A DNA stretch of 64,000 nt from Anoxynatronum sibiricum (GTDB lineage: Bacteria > Bacillota > Clostridia > Peptostreptococcales > Tindalliaceae): assembly GCF_039414295.1 (NCBI RefSeq), contig NZ_JBCITM010000003.1, positions 257,822 through 321,821 on the forward strand, given 5' to 3'. Below are positions 1-7,098 of this stretch, piece after piece (within the stretch, counting starts at the first letter, position 1; each line of letters opens with the position of its first letter). The notes beneath the pieces were generated by a model. That model was not told where the DNA came from, did no database searches, and saw only the letters and a program-made list of their open reading frames with translations. Position numbers and translations under genes: made by a program.

Positions 1-123
1 TCTAAGATATCTTCCGTTAATGGGCTATCCACTCAACCAATTGCCCAATAATCGCAGTTAGTTTTAAATTTCCTGATTGTTCTGAAACCAGTTCGGTATA
101 TATAGCATAAAGGGGGGATCGGA

Positions 124-549
124 ATGATGCAGGAAATAACGTTGAAGCCGGGCATGGAACGTATGATCCAAAAAAAAGTGGCTTATGAAGACACGACGGT
201 GAGTTTTGGGCGTGCCGGCATTGAAACCCTTTTTTCAACACCGGCACTGGTGACGATGATGATTGAAGCTTGTGTTGATTTGGTGGGTGACAATGTGCCC
301 GATGGAACAGTAACGGTTGCCCGGGGACTTCAGGTTACACACGAAAAGCCCACATTACAGGGGATGACAGTGACAGTAAAAGCAATGGTGGACAGGCTGG
401 AAGGAAATGTGATTTATTTTGATCTGGTGTGTATGGATGAGGTAGGTCAGATTGCCAAGGGTCGGATGGAAAGGCATATTGTCAGCAAGGATGCGTTGAT
501 TAAAAGAGCCCATAACCGGGCAGAAATACTGGAAGACATCAATCGTTAA
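124..549 (+). CDS. Thioesterase-like hotdog protein (FlK-like family)
   Basis: A 141-residue protein that fits the single-domain hotdog fold of the fluoroacetyl-CoA thioesterase-like (FlK-like) family, whose members hydrolyse or bind acyl-CoA. Seen: the helix region with LFSTPALVTMMIEA (about residues 36-49), typical of this family, followed by alternating beta strands with a central T-V-T-V-x-A-M-V strand. Length is normal for the family. The start ATG follows a purine-rich stretch (AAGGGGGG) at 110-117; a second ATG follows immediately, so the start could be one codon later. It is a single-gene unit closed by the terminator at 561-601. The substrate cannot be told from sequence. Confidence 0.8.
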   Translation: MMQEITLKPGMERMIQKKVAYEDTTVSFGRAGIETLFSTPALVTMMIEACVDLVGDNVPDGTVTVARGLQVTHEKPTLQGMTVTVKAMVDRLEGNVIYFDLVCMDEVGQIAKGRMERHIVSKDALIKRAHNRAEILEDINR

Positions 550-560
550 GTGAGCAAGCA

Positions 561-601
561 AAAAACCTCCCGGCTGATATTGAACCTTCCGGGAGGTTTT
601 T
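561..601. terminator. Bidirectional intrinsic terminator
   Basis: A 13-bp perfect stem (561-573 with 589-601) containing ACCTCCCGG/CCGGGAGGT, flanked by A-run and T-run. It lies between two convergent genes and would stop transcription from both sides. Confidence 0.9.
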
Positions 602-647
602 CGCGAGTAGATAGATGGCAGTTAAGCCTAAAAAATGAAAAATCATC

Positions 648-1202
648 TTACTGACCAGCGATGATCCGCACCATTTCTTCAGGAGATGAACCAGCTGGAA
701 TTTGAAAAGTGCCAGATTTGAGTTTTAGGGAGAGTTCCAGAGTTTCTGCTGCCCGCACAAATGAAGTCGTATCGGGAAGCAACTGGTGGTCCACCAAAAT
801 CTGAGCGATTCCAATTCCGGGTGTGCCATTGGGGATTGTTATTTCGACGGTTTCTCCAGGGGCAGGAGGGGCCGAAGGCATTGGTGAAGGTGTTGAGGGG
901 GCGTCATCGGCAGGTGTCGCATCAGCGCCTTCCTCAGAAGCGTCGTCTTCATGACGCATTTCTTCAGGAGGCAGTTCGTTATCTTCCAGTTCACCAGATG
1001 GCAGCTCAACAATCAGTGGCAAGTCTGAACCGGTGCCAGCATCAGCAGTTGAACCACCCGGTGCCGGCTGAGCCATAACCACAGGATTATCATCAAAAAT
1101 GGTATTCAGATTCACATAGACCACCGATACCATGGCGATAATAATAAGGGTTGCCAGAAAAACGTCAGAGTAATCATGAAGAAAATCTTTCAATCGATCC
1201 AT
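648..1202 (-). CDS. Membrane-anchored MltG/YceG-like short protein
   Basis: Single-pass membrane protein of 184 residues. A transmembrane segment lies near residues 16-34, then an acidic and proline/alanine-rich linker (about 40-120), then a C-terminal domain of about 60 residues resembling the LysM-like N-terminal part of endolytic transglycosylase MltG (IPNGTPGIGIAQILVDH and SGTFQIPAGSSPEEMVRII). The catalytic transglycosylase domain of MltG is absent, so this is probably a peptidoglycan-binding or regulatory protein rather than an enzyme. The start is ATG at 1202, eight bases behind AAAGGTGG; a GTG at 1214 overlaps that site and is less likely. It is divergent from lepB. Confidence 0.75.
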   Translation of the reverse strand: MDRLKDFLHDYSDVFLATLIIIAMVSVVYVNLNTIFDDNPVVMAQPAPGGSTADAGTGSDLPLIVELPSGELEDNELPPEEMRHEDDASEEGADATPADDAPSTPSPMPSAPPAPGETVEITIPNGTPGIGIAQILVDHQLLPDTTSFVRAAETLELSLKLKSGTFQIPAGSSPEEMVRIIAGQ

Positions 1203-1222
1203 GGAACGTGCCACCTTTCAAC

Positions 1223-1251
1223 TTGACTCATCAAGGATTCCACTTTAGGAT
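1223..1251 (+). promoter_or_regulatory. Predicted sigma-A promoter P1 for lepB
   Basis: TTGACT (1223-1228), 17-bp spacer, TAGGAT (1246-1251), about 120 bp upstream of lepB in the divergent intergenic region. Confidence 0.55.
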
Positions 1252-1294
1252 AGCACAGTTTTTACTGCAAGACAACTCAATGGGTGGTTGTGCA

Positions 1295-1323
1295 TTGCTT
1301 TACATGAAAGGCAGTGGTACAAT
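1295..1323 (+). promoter_or_regulatory. Predicted sigma-A promoter P2 for lepB
   Basis: TTGCTT (1295-1300), 17-bp spacer, TACAAT (1318-1323) preceded by an extended -10 TG at 1315-1316. It is closer to lepB than the site at 1223, so the unit may have two start points. Confidence 0.55.
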
Positions 1324-1371
1324 AGTGGTAGTTTTTATGGCTGTTAAAGAGCGACAGGAGGCAATGACCGC

Positions 1372-1893
1372 ATGAAACAGGAAATAATAGAATGGGTGAA
1401 AACCATTCTGATCTCACTGGTGATCGCACTGATCATCACCACTTTTGTAAAACCCACCATCGTGAAAAATCATTCCATGAGCCATACACTGGAAGAAAAT
1501 GATTTTTTAATGATCAATCGGCTGTTGTATCGCCGTAGTGAACCAAATGACGGCGACATCATCGTTTTCAGATCTCCACTGACAACCGCAACGGGACAGG
1601 AAAAATTGTTGATTAAACGAATTATTGGGCTCCCGGGAGATGAAATAGTCATTAGCGAAGGCCAAGTATACATCAATGGCAACCCACTGGAAGAACCATA
1701 TCTGGAAGACGGCTACACACTTGGTGACATTTCCATGGTGGTACCGGAAGGCAAGCTATTTGTGATGGGAGATAATCGAAACAACAGCTTGGACAGCCGT
1801 GATCAAATGTTGGGATTGGTGGATGAAGATGACATTGTTGGAAAGGCTTTTTTGCGCCTGTACCCCTTTAGCCGATTTGGATTGTTGCAGTAA
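1372..1893 (+). CDS. lepB: Signal peptidase I
   Basis: Type I signal peptidase (S26 family) that removes signal peptides from secreted proteins at the outer face of the membrane. Seen: an N-terminal membrane segment (about residues 10-27), the nucleophile serine S35 in the block HSMSHTL, the general-base lysine K82 in IKRIIGLPGD, and the conserved late block MGDNRNNSLDSRD. The family block is usually S-M-x-P-T-L; here the proline position is histidine, a mild deviation. The 173-residue length is typical of Firmicute enzymes. A GACAGGAG ribosome site precedes the ATG. It is first gene of a unit with the receiver-like protein and the kinase, ending at the terminator at 4017. Confidence 0.95.
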   Translation: MKQEIIEWVKTILISLVIALIITTFVKPTIVKNHSMSHTLEENDFLMINRLLYRRSEPNDGDIIVFRSPLTTATGQEKLLIKRIIGLPGDEIVISEGQVYINGNPLEEPYLEDGYTLGDISMVVPEGKLFVMGDNRNNSLDSRDQMLGLVDEDDIVGKAFLRLYPFSRFGLLQ

Positions 1894-1920
1894 TCTTCTG
1901 ATGGAACAGGAGTGAAATGA

Positions 1921-2280
1921 ATGCCAACAACCGTGATGGTCGTCAATGATTCGGCCTTTGAGAAAATGGTTATGGGTAACACTTTGGAAGAAATGGGTTA
2001 TCATGCGGTGCTCACAGACGAGTTTCAGGTGGAAAAAGTGATTGTACAAGAAAAACCGGCTGTGGTGCTGGTGAATCTGGTCATGGAAAATACGACTGGT
2101 GAACAGTTGATCCTCAGGTTGCGGCAGCTTTGGCCCCAGGGGGCTTATGTGCTGACATCCTGCAGTCGTGACAAACTTGAAGCATTGAAAGATCATGAGG
2201 CATTAAGCGGCATTATGGCAACTCCGGTGACGCGTGATCGACTGCGCCGCATGATGGATGAAGTCATCAAAGCCGTTTAA
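1921..2280 (+). CDS. Degenerate receiver-domain protein (pseudo-receiver)
   Basis: A stand-alone receiver (CheY-like) domain of 119 residues with no output domain. The fold signature is present: first strand VMVVNDS, third strand VVLVNLVME, and a closing PVTRDRLRRMM helix. The residue expected to be the phosphorylated aspartate is asparagine (N52), one of the first acidic pair is asparagine (N9), and the usual lysine before the proline of the fifth loop is threonine. So conventional phosphotransfer is unlikely, and the domain probably works as a binding module. It sits between lepB and the uridine-kinase-like gene, 27 and 24 bp away, and is presumably cotranscribed. Its partner is unknown. 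Confidence 0.8.
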   Translation: MPTTVMVVNDSAFEKMVMGNTLEEMGYHAVLTDEFQVEKVIVQEKPAVVLVNLVMENTTGEQLILRLRQLWPQGAYVLTSCSRDKLEALKDHEALSGIMATPVTRDRLRRMMDEVIKAV

Positions 2281-2304
2281 TGCCAGTCGTGGGAGGCTGA
2301 AGGA

Positions 2305-3981
2305 ATGACAGCAAAAAAGAAACAGGAAACCATACAAGTCACTATTGAAGGACATGGAGTGTTTGAGTATCTACATGGTGTCACCCTTGAGACGGTCAGC
2401 AAGGATTTTCAGAGTGGATCGCCTTACCTGATTATTGCAGGTATTGTAGGTAATGAACTGAAAGAACTGCGATACACACTTGATGAAGACTGCGAAGTAA
2501 AATGGGTTGATTGCTGTTCATCCATTGGATCCCGCATCTACAAACGGAGTCTGTCTTTTGTTTTTGTTCGGGCCTGTATGGAATTGTTTTCCGGATGTCA
2601 GGTGTCGGTGGAGCATTCCATCAGCAAAGGTCTTTATTGTGAAGTGGCATATAAGAAAGCGCTTGGTCCTGAAGAAGTGGACCGTATTCACCAACGCATG
2701 AAAGAAATTATCGAAGAAGATGTTCCTTTCCATAAAAATCGCATTCCGGTTGAAGAAGCCATTGATATTTTTCAGGACTATCATCAGAGCAGCAAAGTGC
2801 GTCTTTTGAAATATAGAGAAAAGCCCTACATTAAGATTTATCAGTGTGGCTGGTTGAAGAATTATTTTTATGGTTACATGGTGCCTTCTTCGGGCTATTT
2901 GAAACAGTTTGACCTTACCTGGTATCCACCGGGGATTGTGTTGCGGTACCCAAGGCTGGAAGAGAAAGGTGCCATTCCGGAATTTGTTGAGAATCCCAAA
3001 CTATTCAAGGTGTTCAGGGAGTCGGAAAAATGGGCTGAAATTCTGGAAATCGATTATGTGGCTGGGCTAAATGATTTAATCGTTAGCCGCAAAGAGGCAG
3101 AATACCTGCGAATTTCAGAAGCGTTACATGAAAAGAAAATTGCAGAAATAGCTGACGCGGTCACTCAAGATCTGGAGCACCGCAGACTGATTTTGATTGC
3201 TGGTCCCTCGTCATCAGGAAAAACCACTTTTACCGGTCGGCTTGGGATTCAACTGAGAGTGAATGGTTTGAAACCAGTCATGATTTCCCTTGACGATTAC
3301 TTTGTCGACAGGGAGAAAACACCGCTTGATTCCAATGGCGAATATGACTTTGAATCACTGCACGCCATTGATTTAGAACTCTTTAATGACCACCTTCAGC
3401 GACTTTTGGCAGGAGAAGAGGTTGAATTACCCACCTTCAACTTTAAAACAGGGTTGCGGGAATTTAATGGTCACCGTGTCAGGGTAGACGCCAGCCAGCC
3501 ATTGGTACTGGAAGGAATCCACGCACTGAATGAAGCGCTCACCCGCAGTATTCCCAGGGATAAAAAGTACAAAGTTTATGTCAGCTGTCTGACACAGCTT
3601 AATATTGATGAACACAACCGCATACCCACCACCGATACCCGACTGATTCGCCGCATGGTCAGAGATCATCATTTTAGGGGAAACGACGCTATGCGAACGT
3701 TGTCCATGTGGGCATCAGTTCGCAGGGGTGAAGAGGAAAACATCTTTCCTTTTCAGGAAGACGCAGATATCATGTTCAATTCTGCCCTCTTCTATGAGTT
3801 GAGCGTCTTGAAAAAATACGCAGAGCCATTGCTTCGACAAATTGACAATCAGAATCCCTACTATCCGGAAGCAAAACGACTCCTCAAGTTTTTGGGTTAT
3901 TTTGTAGCACTTGAAAATGAGGATCATATTCCCAAAACTTCCATTTTACGTGAATTCATTGGCAACAGCTCATTTGAGTAG
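2305..3981 (+). CDS. Nucleoside (uridine-like) kinase with TGS/ThrRS-like N-terminus
   Basis: A 558-residue protein of a known Firmicute/Thermotoga family. An N-terminal TGS-like region (about residues 8-70) and a segment like the second additional domain of threonyl-tRNA synthetase (about 70-210) precede a C-terminal uridine-kinase P-loop domain (about 285-500). Seen: Walker A AGPSSSGKTTF near 300, the ISLDDYFVDRE substrate loop, and VLEGIHALNEAL. The kinase is expected to phosphorylate uridine or a related nucleoside; the role of the synthetase-like part is not established. It is the last gene of the lepB unit, with the terminator at 4017-4045 downstream. Confidence 0.88.
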   Translation: MTAKKKQETIQVTIEGHGVFEYLHGVTLETVSKDFQSGSPYLIIAGIVGNELKELRYTLDEDCEVKWVDCCSSIGSRIYKRSLSFVFVRACMELFSGCQVSVEHSISKGLYCEVAYKKALGPEEVDRIHQRMKEIIEEDVPFHKNRIPVEEAIDIFQDYHQSSKVRLLKYREKPYIKIYQCGWLKNYFYGYMVPSSGYLKQFDLTWYPPGIVLRYPRLEEKGAIPEFVENPKLFKVFRESEKWAEILEIDYVAGLNDLIVSRKEAEYLRISEALHEKKIAEIADAVTQDLEHRRLILIAGPSSSGKTTFTGRLGIQLRVNGLKPVMISLDDYFVDREKTPLDSNGEYDFESLHAIDLELFNDHLQRLLAGEEVELPTFNFKTGLREFNGHRVRVDASQPLVLEGIHALNEALTRSIPRDKKYKVYVSCLTQLNIDEHNRIPTTDTRLIRRMVRDHHFRGNDAMRTLSMWASVRRGEEENIFPFQEDADIMFNSALFYELSVLKKYAEPLLRQIDNQNPYYPEAKRLLKFLGYFVALENEDHIPKTSILREFIGNSSFE

Positions 3982-4016
3982 AACAGGAAGCAATGACAGC
4001 ATCCATGAAACGCACT

Positions 4017-4045
4017 GCAGTGTGGCTGGAGTCACACTGCTTTTT
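4017..4045 (+). terminator. Intrinsic terminator after the lepB unit
   Basis: GCAGTGTG (4017-4024) pairs with CACACTGC (4033-4040), 8-nt loop, followed by five T. Confidence 0.85.
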
Positions 4046-4100
4046 CACGAGAATCAGTAAATCTTCCTGATCAACGAACACTGAGCAAGAAAGGCGGTTC

Positions 4101-4994
4101 ATGGTGGATAGAGCATGTCAGAGTGGAACAAAACTGATGAAGGTATATGTCATACTGTTGCTGGGAGTGGTGGGCATTTCATTTTCAGCCGTATTGACCC
4201 GCTTTTCGCAGGCTCCCGCCAGTATTATTGCCTTTTACCGGCTCTCGTTTACTTTTTTGCTGACGCTTCCTTATGCCTTGGCATTTCAGCGTGACCATTT
4301 CAAAAAACTGCAGGGTTCACACTTGGTATACGGCTTGGTCAGCGGTATGTTTTTGGCCGCTCATTTTCTTACATGGATCAAATCTCTTGAGCTGACAACA
4401 GTGGCCTCCTCTACAGTGCTGGTTACACTCCAACCAGTATATACCATGATCCTTGGTTATTTTCTCTACCGGGAAAAGTTGTCGGGACTTAGTATGACCG
4501 GGATGCTCATCGCCATAAGTGGCAGTGTGATTATGGGTGTATCAGATTTTCATGTGAACAGGGCTCACTTGGTAGGCGATCTGTTGGCTTTATCCGGTGG
4601 TTTTTTTGCGTCAGTCTATATTCTCATTGGAAGAAAGCTGCGGGCAACAATGCCGGCGGCTACCTATTGTACCCTGGTCTATGGAGCCTGTTCACTGGTG
4701 CTGCTGATATTTAATCTGGTTTTCACCGTTCCGCTGAGAGGTTATGGAGCGACTAACCTCAGTTTGTTTCTGGCTCTTGCGATTATATGCACACTAGGCG
4801 GACACAGTATTTTTAACTGGAGTCTGAAACATCTTGAAGCTGTTAAAGTCTCCACAGCTTGTCTCGGAGAGCCTTTGGGAGCTACATTACTGGCATTTCT
4901 GCTGCTCCAGGAAATCCCAGGTTCATTACAGCTCATCAGTGGTGCCGTGATTCTGGCGGGCTTGGCACTTTTTCTGAGGGGGTCGATGAAATGA
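4101..4994 (+). CDS. EamA-family (DMT) transporter
   Basis: Ten-helix drug/metabolite transporter with the two EamA halves visible as a repeat (about residues 15-145 and 158-293). The hallmark segment A-S-S-T-V-L-V-T-L-Q-P near residues 100-110 and the second-half E-P-L-G-A-T-L-L-A match the family. Substrates in this superfamily range from metabolites to drugs and cannot be assigned. The start at 4101 has AAAGGCGG five bases upstream; an internal ATG at 4137 is the alternative. The stop overlaps the queG start by 4 bp (ATGA), implying translational coupling. Confidence 0.85.
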   Translation: MVDRACQSGTKLMKVYVILLLGVVGISFSAVLTRFSQAPASIIAFYRLSFTFLLTLPYALAFQRDHFKKLQGSHLVYGLVSGMFLAAHFLTWIKSLELTTVASSTVLVTLQPVYTMILGYFLYREKLSGLSMTGMLIAISGSVIMGVSDFHVNRAHLVGDLLALSGGFFASVYILIGRKLRATMPAATYCTLVYGACSLVLLIFNLVFTVPLRGYGATNLSLFLALAIICTLGGHSIFNWSLKHLEAVKVSTACLGEPLGATLLAFLLLQEIPGSLQLISGAVILAGLALFLRGSMK

Positions 4995-6037
4995 TAACCA
5001 TGGAAAAGCTGAGGTCATTGGCGGAGTCATTGCACATTGATGGCATTGGTGCCTTAAAGGCACGCGTGTTTCATGAGCTGACACCCATTCTGGAGAAGCG
5101 CCTGCAGGAACATCGGGTCACTGCTTTTGAAGAATCTGATCTGGCGCTTCGCATCGATCCATTTCAGATCATGGCTGAAGCTGAAACCATCGTGATCATT
5201 GCCACGTCCTACTATTTAAATACGAAGGATGATCAAGAAGAAACGCTCCCTTTGTCAGGCAAATTAGCCCGGTTTGCCTGGGGACTGGATTATCATCGAA
5301 TCTTGCATCAACAGTTAAAATTGATGGGAGAAGCATTGCAACAACTGGAATCAGGATTACTGTATCAGACATTTGTGGATACAGGGCCAATGGTGGAACG
5401 TTACCTTGCAGTGCAGGCAAGTATGGGGCTGTATGGTCGTCATAATTGTCTGATTGTGCCGGGCGTTGGCTCTTATGTTGTACTGGGGGGATTGCTGATC
5501 AACAAACCGGTGGCGGGCAGTCAACAAACATCACTTCCGCTGACCAGCTGTGAAGGTTGTGGCCAATGTCAGCGGGCTTGTCCATCTCAGGCACTGGAAA
5601 AACCAGGTCAAATTGATCCTGGCCGTTGTCTTTCCCACTTATTACAGCAAAAAGAAACCATTCCCCAAGAAATGCGGCATCTGATGGAAGACAGGCTGTA
5701 TGGCTGCGATGTCTGCCAGGAGGCATGTCCCCATAACCGAAAGCCGGTATCAGCCAGTCATCCTGAGATGATTGCTTCTGTAAAGCAGCGCTGTTTAGAT
5801 CTGCCCCACTTACTCTCCCTTTCCAATCGCCAGTTCAATCGCCATTATCGAACAACGGCATTCGGATGGCGCGGACAAAAAGTGATGCAGCGCAACGCAT
5901 TGATGGCCCTGGGAAATTCTCATGACCAAAGTGTCCTTCCGGTCATACAACCCTTTTTTCAGCATCCCCGGAAAGAACTGCAGGAGATGGCCAAGTGGGC
6001 ATCGAATCATCTGCTAAATGATAATTCGAACGTTTAA
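4991..6037 (+). CDS. queG: Epoxyqueuosine reductase
   Basis: QueG converts epoxyqueuosine to queuosine in tRNA wobble position 34, using cobalamin and two [4Fe-4S] clusters. Seen: the double ferredoxin motif CEGCGQCQRACP and CDVCQEACPHN in the second half, an N-terminal cobalamin-dependent reductase domain, and a C-terminal helical HEAT-like repeat (ALMALGNSHDQSVLPVI). The start at 4991 gives 348 residues, fits the family and follows GAGGGGG; the reading frame is open further upstream, inside the transporter gene. A cobalamin-dependent enzyme agrees with the cobalamin locus 7 kb downstream, and queT at 24.3 kb supplies the same pathway. Confidence 0.95.
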   Translation: MITMEKLRSLAESLHIDGIGALKARVFHELTPILEKRLQEHRVTAFEESDLALRIDPFQIMAEAETIVIIATSYYLNTKDDQEETLPLSGKLARFAWGLDYHRILHQQLKLMGEALQQLESGLLYQTFVDTGPMVERYLAVQASMGLYGRHNCLIVPGVGSYVVLGGLLINKPVAGSQQTSLPLTSCEGCGQCQRACPSQALEKPGQIDPGRCLSHLLQQKETIPQEMRHLMEDRLYGCDVCQEACPHNRKPVSASHPEMIASVKQRCLDLPHLLSLSNRQFNRHYRTTAFGWRGQKVMQRNALMALGNSHDQSVLPVIQPFFQHPRKELQEMAKWASNHLLNDNSNV

Positions 6038-6071
6038 AAAATATGGCTATTGACCAAATGAGGTGAAACTG

Positions 6072-6359
6072 GTGCTGGTGGTGGGAATTTGCAGTTTTGA
6101 TTTATTACTTCACGAAGGGGCTTCCCTGAAAGAAAAGAGGATGATTGTTAAGAGTCTGATGAAACGCGTTTCCAGTCGATATAATGTTTCTGTGGCTGAA
6201 ATCGACAAGCAGGATAAGTGGCAAATTGCCGTCATCGGATTCAGCTGTGTGGGAAATGATCGCCGGCATGTGGAGCGTATGCTTCAGGAAGTACTTCGAT
6301 TTATTGAAGCGGATGGCAGAGGTGAAGTCATGAATATTGAGCGGGAAATGATTACATAA
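6072..6359 (+). CDS. DUF503 family protein
   Basis: Small protein (about 95 residues) of the DUF503/YlxP-like family, often found near ribosome-maturation genes; function unproven. Seen: V-G-I-C-S-F-D-L at the N-terminus, the SLKEKRMIVKSL helix, and the strand W-Q-I-A-V-I-G-F. The start is not certain: a GTG at 6063 has no upstream ribosome site, while GTG at 6072 lies five bases behind a perfect GAGGTGA, so I prefer 6072; GTG at 6078 is also possible. It is 34 bp after queG and 25 bp before nth. Confidence 0.85.
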   Translation: MLVVGICSFDLLLHEGASLKEKRMIVKSLMKRVSSRYNVSVAEIDKQDKWQIAVIGFSCVGNDRRHVERMLQEVLRFIEADGRGEVMNIEREMIT

Positions 6360-6384
6360 CTGATGAGGAATGGGAGCGGAAACC

Positions 6385-7056
6385 ATGAGTTCGGGAATGA
6401 AACTAAAAAAAGTAGCGCTGCTGAAGAAACAAGCTGTTTCAGAGGCCCTTGAAATTCTGGAAGCCACTTATCCATCGGCAGAAAGTGAGCTGGATTTCAC
6501 TAACTCTTTTGAATGTCTGGTGGCCACCATGCTGTCGGCCCAGTGCACCGACCAGCGCGTTAACCTCATTACCGCCACACTTTTCAAAGAAATCAAAGGG
6601 CCTGAAGATGTGGTACAATTAAGTGAAGAAGAGTTACAGCAGAAAATCCGAAGCTGCAACTACTATAAAACCAAGAGCAAGCATCTGCTGGCTGCCTGCC
6701 AACAGCTATTGGCTCAACACAATGGGTTCATTCCCAATAACCGGGAAGCGTTAATGGCTTTGCCCGGAGTTGGCAGAAAAACAGCTAATGTGGTCCTCAG
6801 CAATGCTTTTGGTGTACCGGCCCTGGCTGTCGACACACATGTTTTCAGAGTGTCTAACCGATTGGGACTTGTACGTGCAGGGGATCCGCTTGAAACTGAG
6901 CAACAGCTGATGAAAACTGTTCCCCGTGATAAATGGTCAGCAGCACACCACTGGCTGATTCTCCACGGGCGTCGAGTCTGTCATGCCCGCAAACCCAATT
7001 GCATCAGCTGCCCACTCAACCATCTGTGTCCCACCTTTACAGTATCTAAACAATAA
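6385..7056 (+). CDS. nth: Endonuclease III
   Basis: DNA glycosylase/AP lyase removing oxidised pyrimidines in base excision repair. Seen: the helix-hairpin-helix LPGVGRKTANVVLSNAFG with the catalytic lysine, the catalytic aspartate in VDTHVFRVSNRLGL, and a C-terminal [4Fe-4S] site of four cysteines spaced C-x6-C-x2-C-x5-C. At about 223 residues the length is normal. ATG at 6385 is chosen because GGAG lies eight bases before it; ATG at 6370 has its only purine site one base away. Confidence 0.96.
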   Translation: MSSGMKLKKVALLKKQAVSEALEILEATYPSAESELDFTNSFECLVATMLSAQCTDQRVNLITATLFKEIKGPEDVVQLSEEELQQKIRSCNYYKTKSKHLLAACQQLLAQHNGFIPNNREALMALPGVGRKTANVVLSNAFGVPALAVDTHVFRVSNRLGLVRAGDPLETEQQLMKTVPRDKWSAAHHWLILHGRRVCHARKPNCISCPLNHLCPTFTVSKQ

Positions 7057-7098
7057 TGGCAATGAGCGATATCAGCATCGGCGAAGGAGGTATATCCT

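Noticed and set aside
761..1078. A 105-codon + strand open frame
   Set aside because: Antisense shadow of the MltG-like gene with arginine/histidine-rich nonsense composition.
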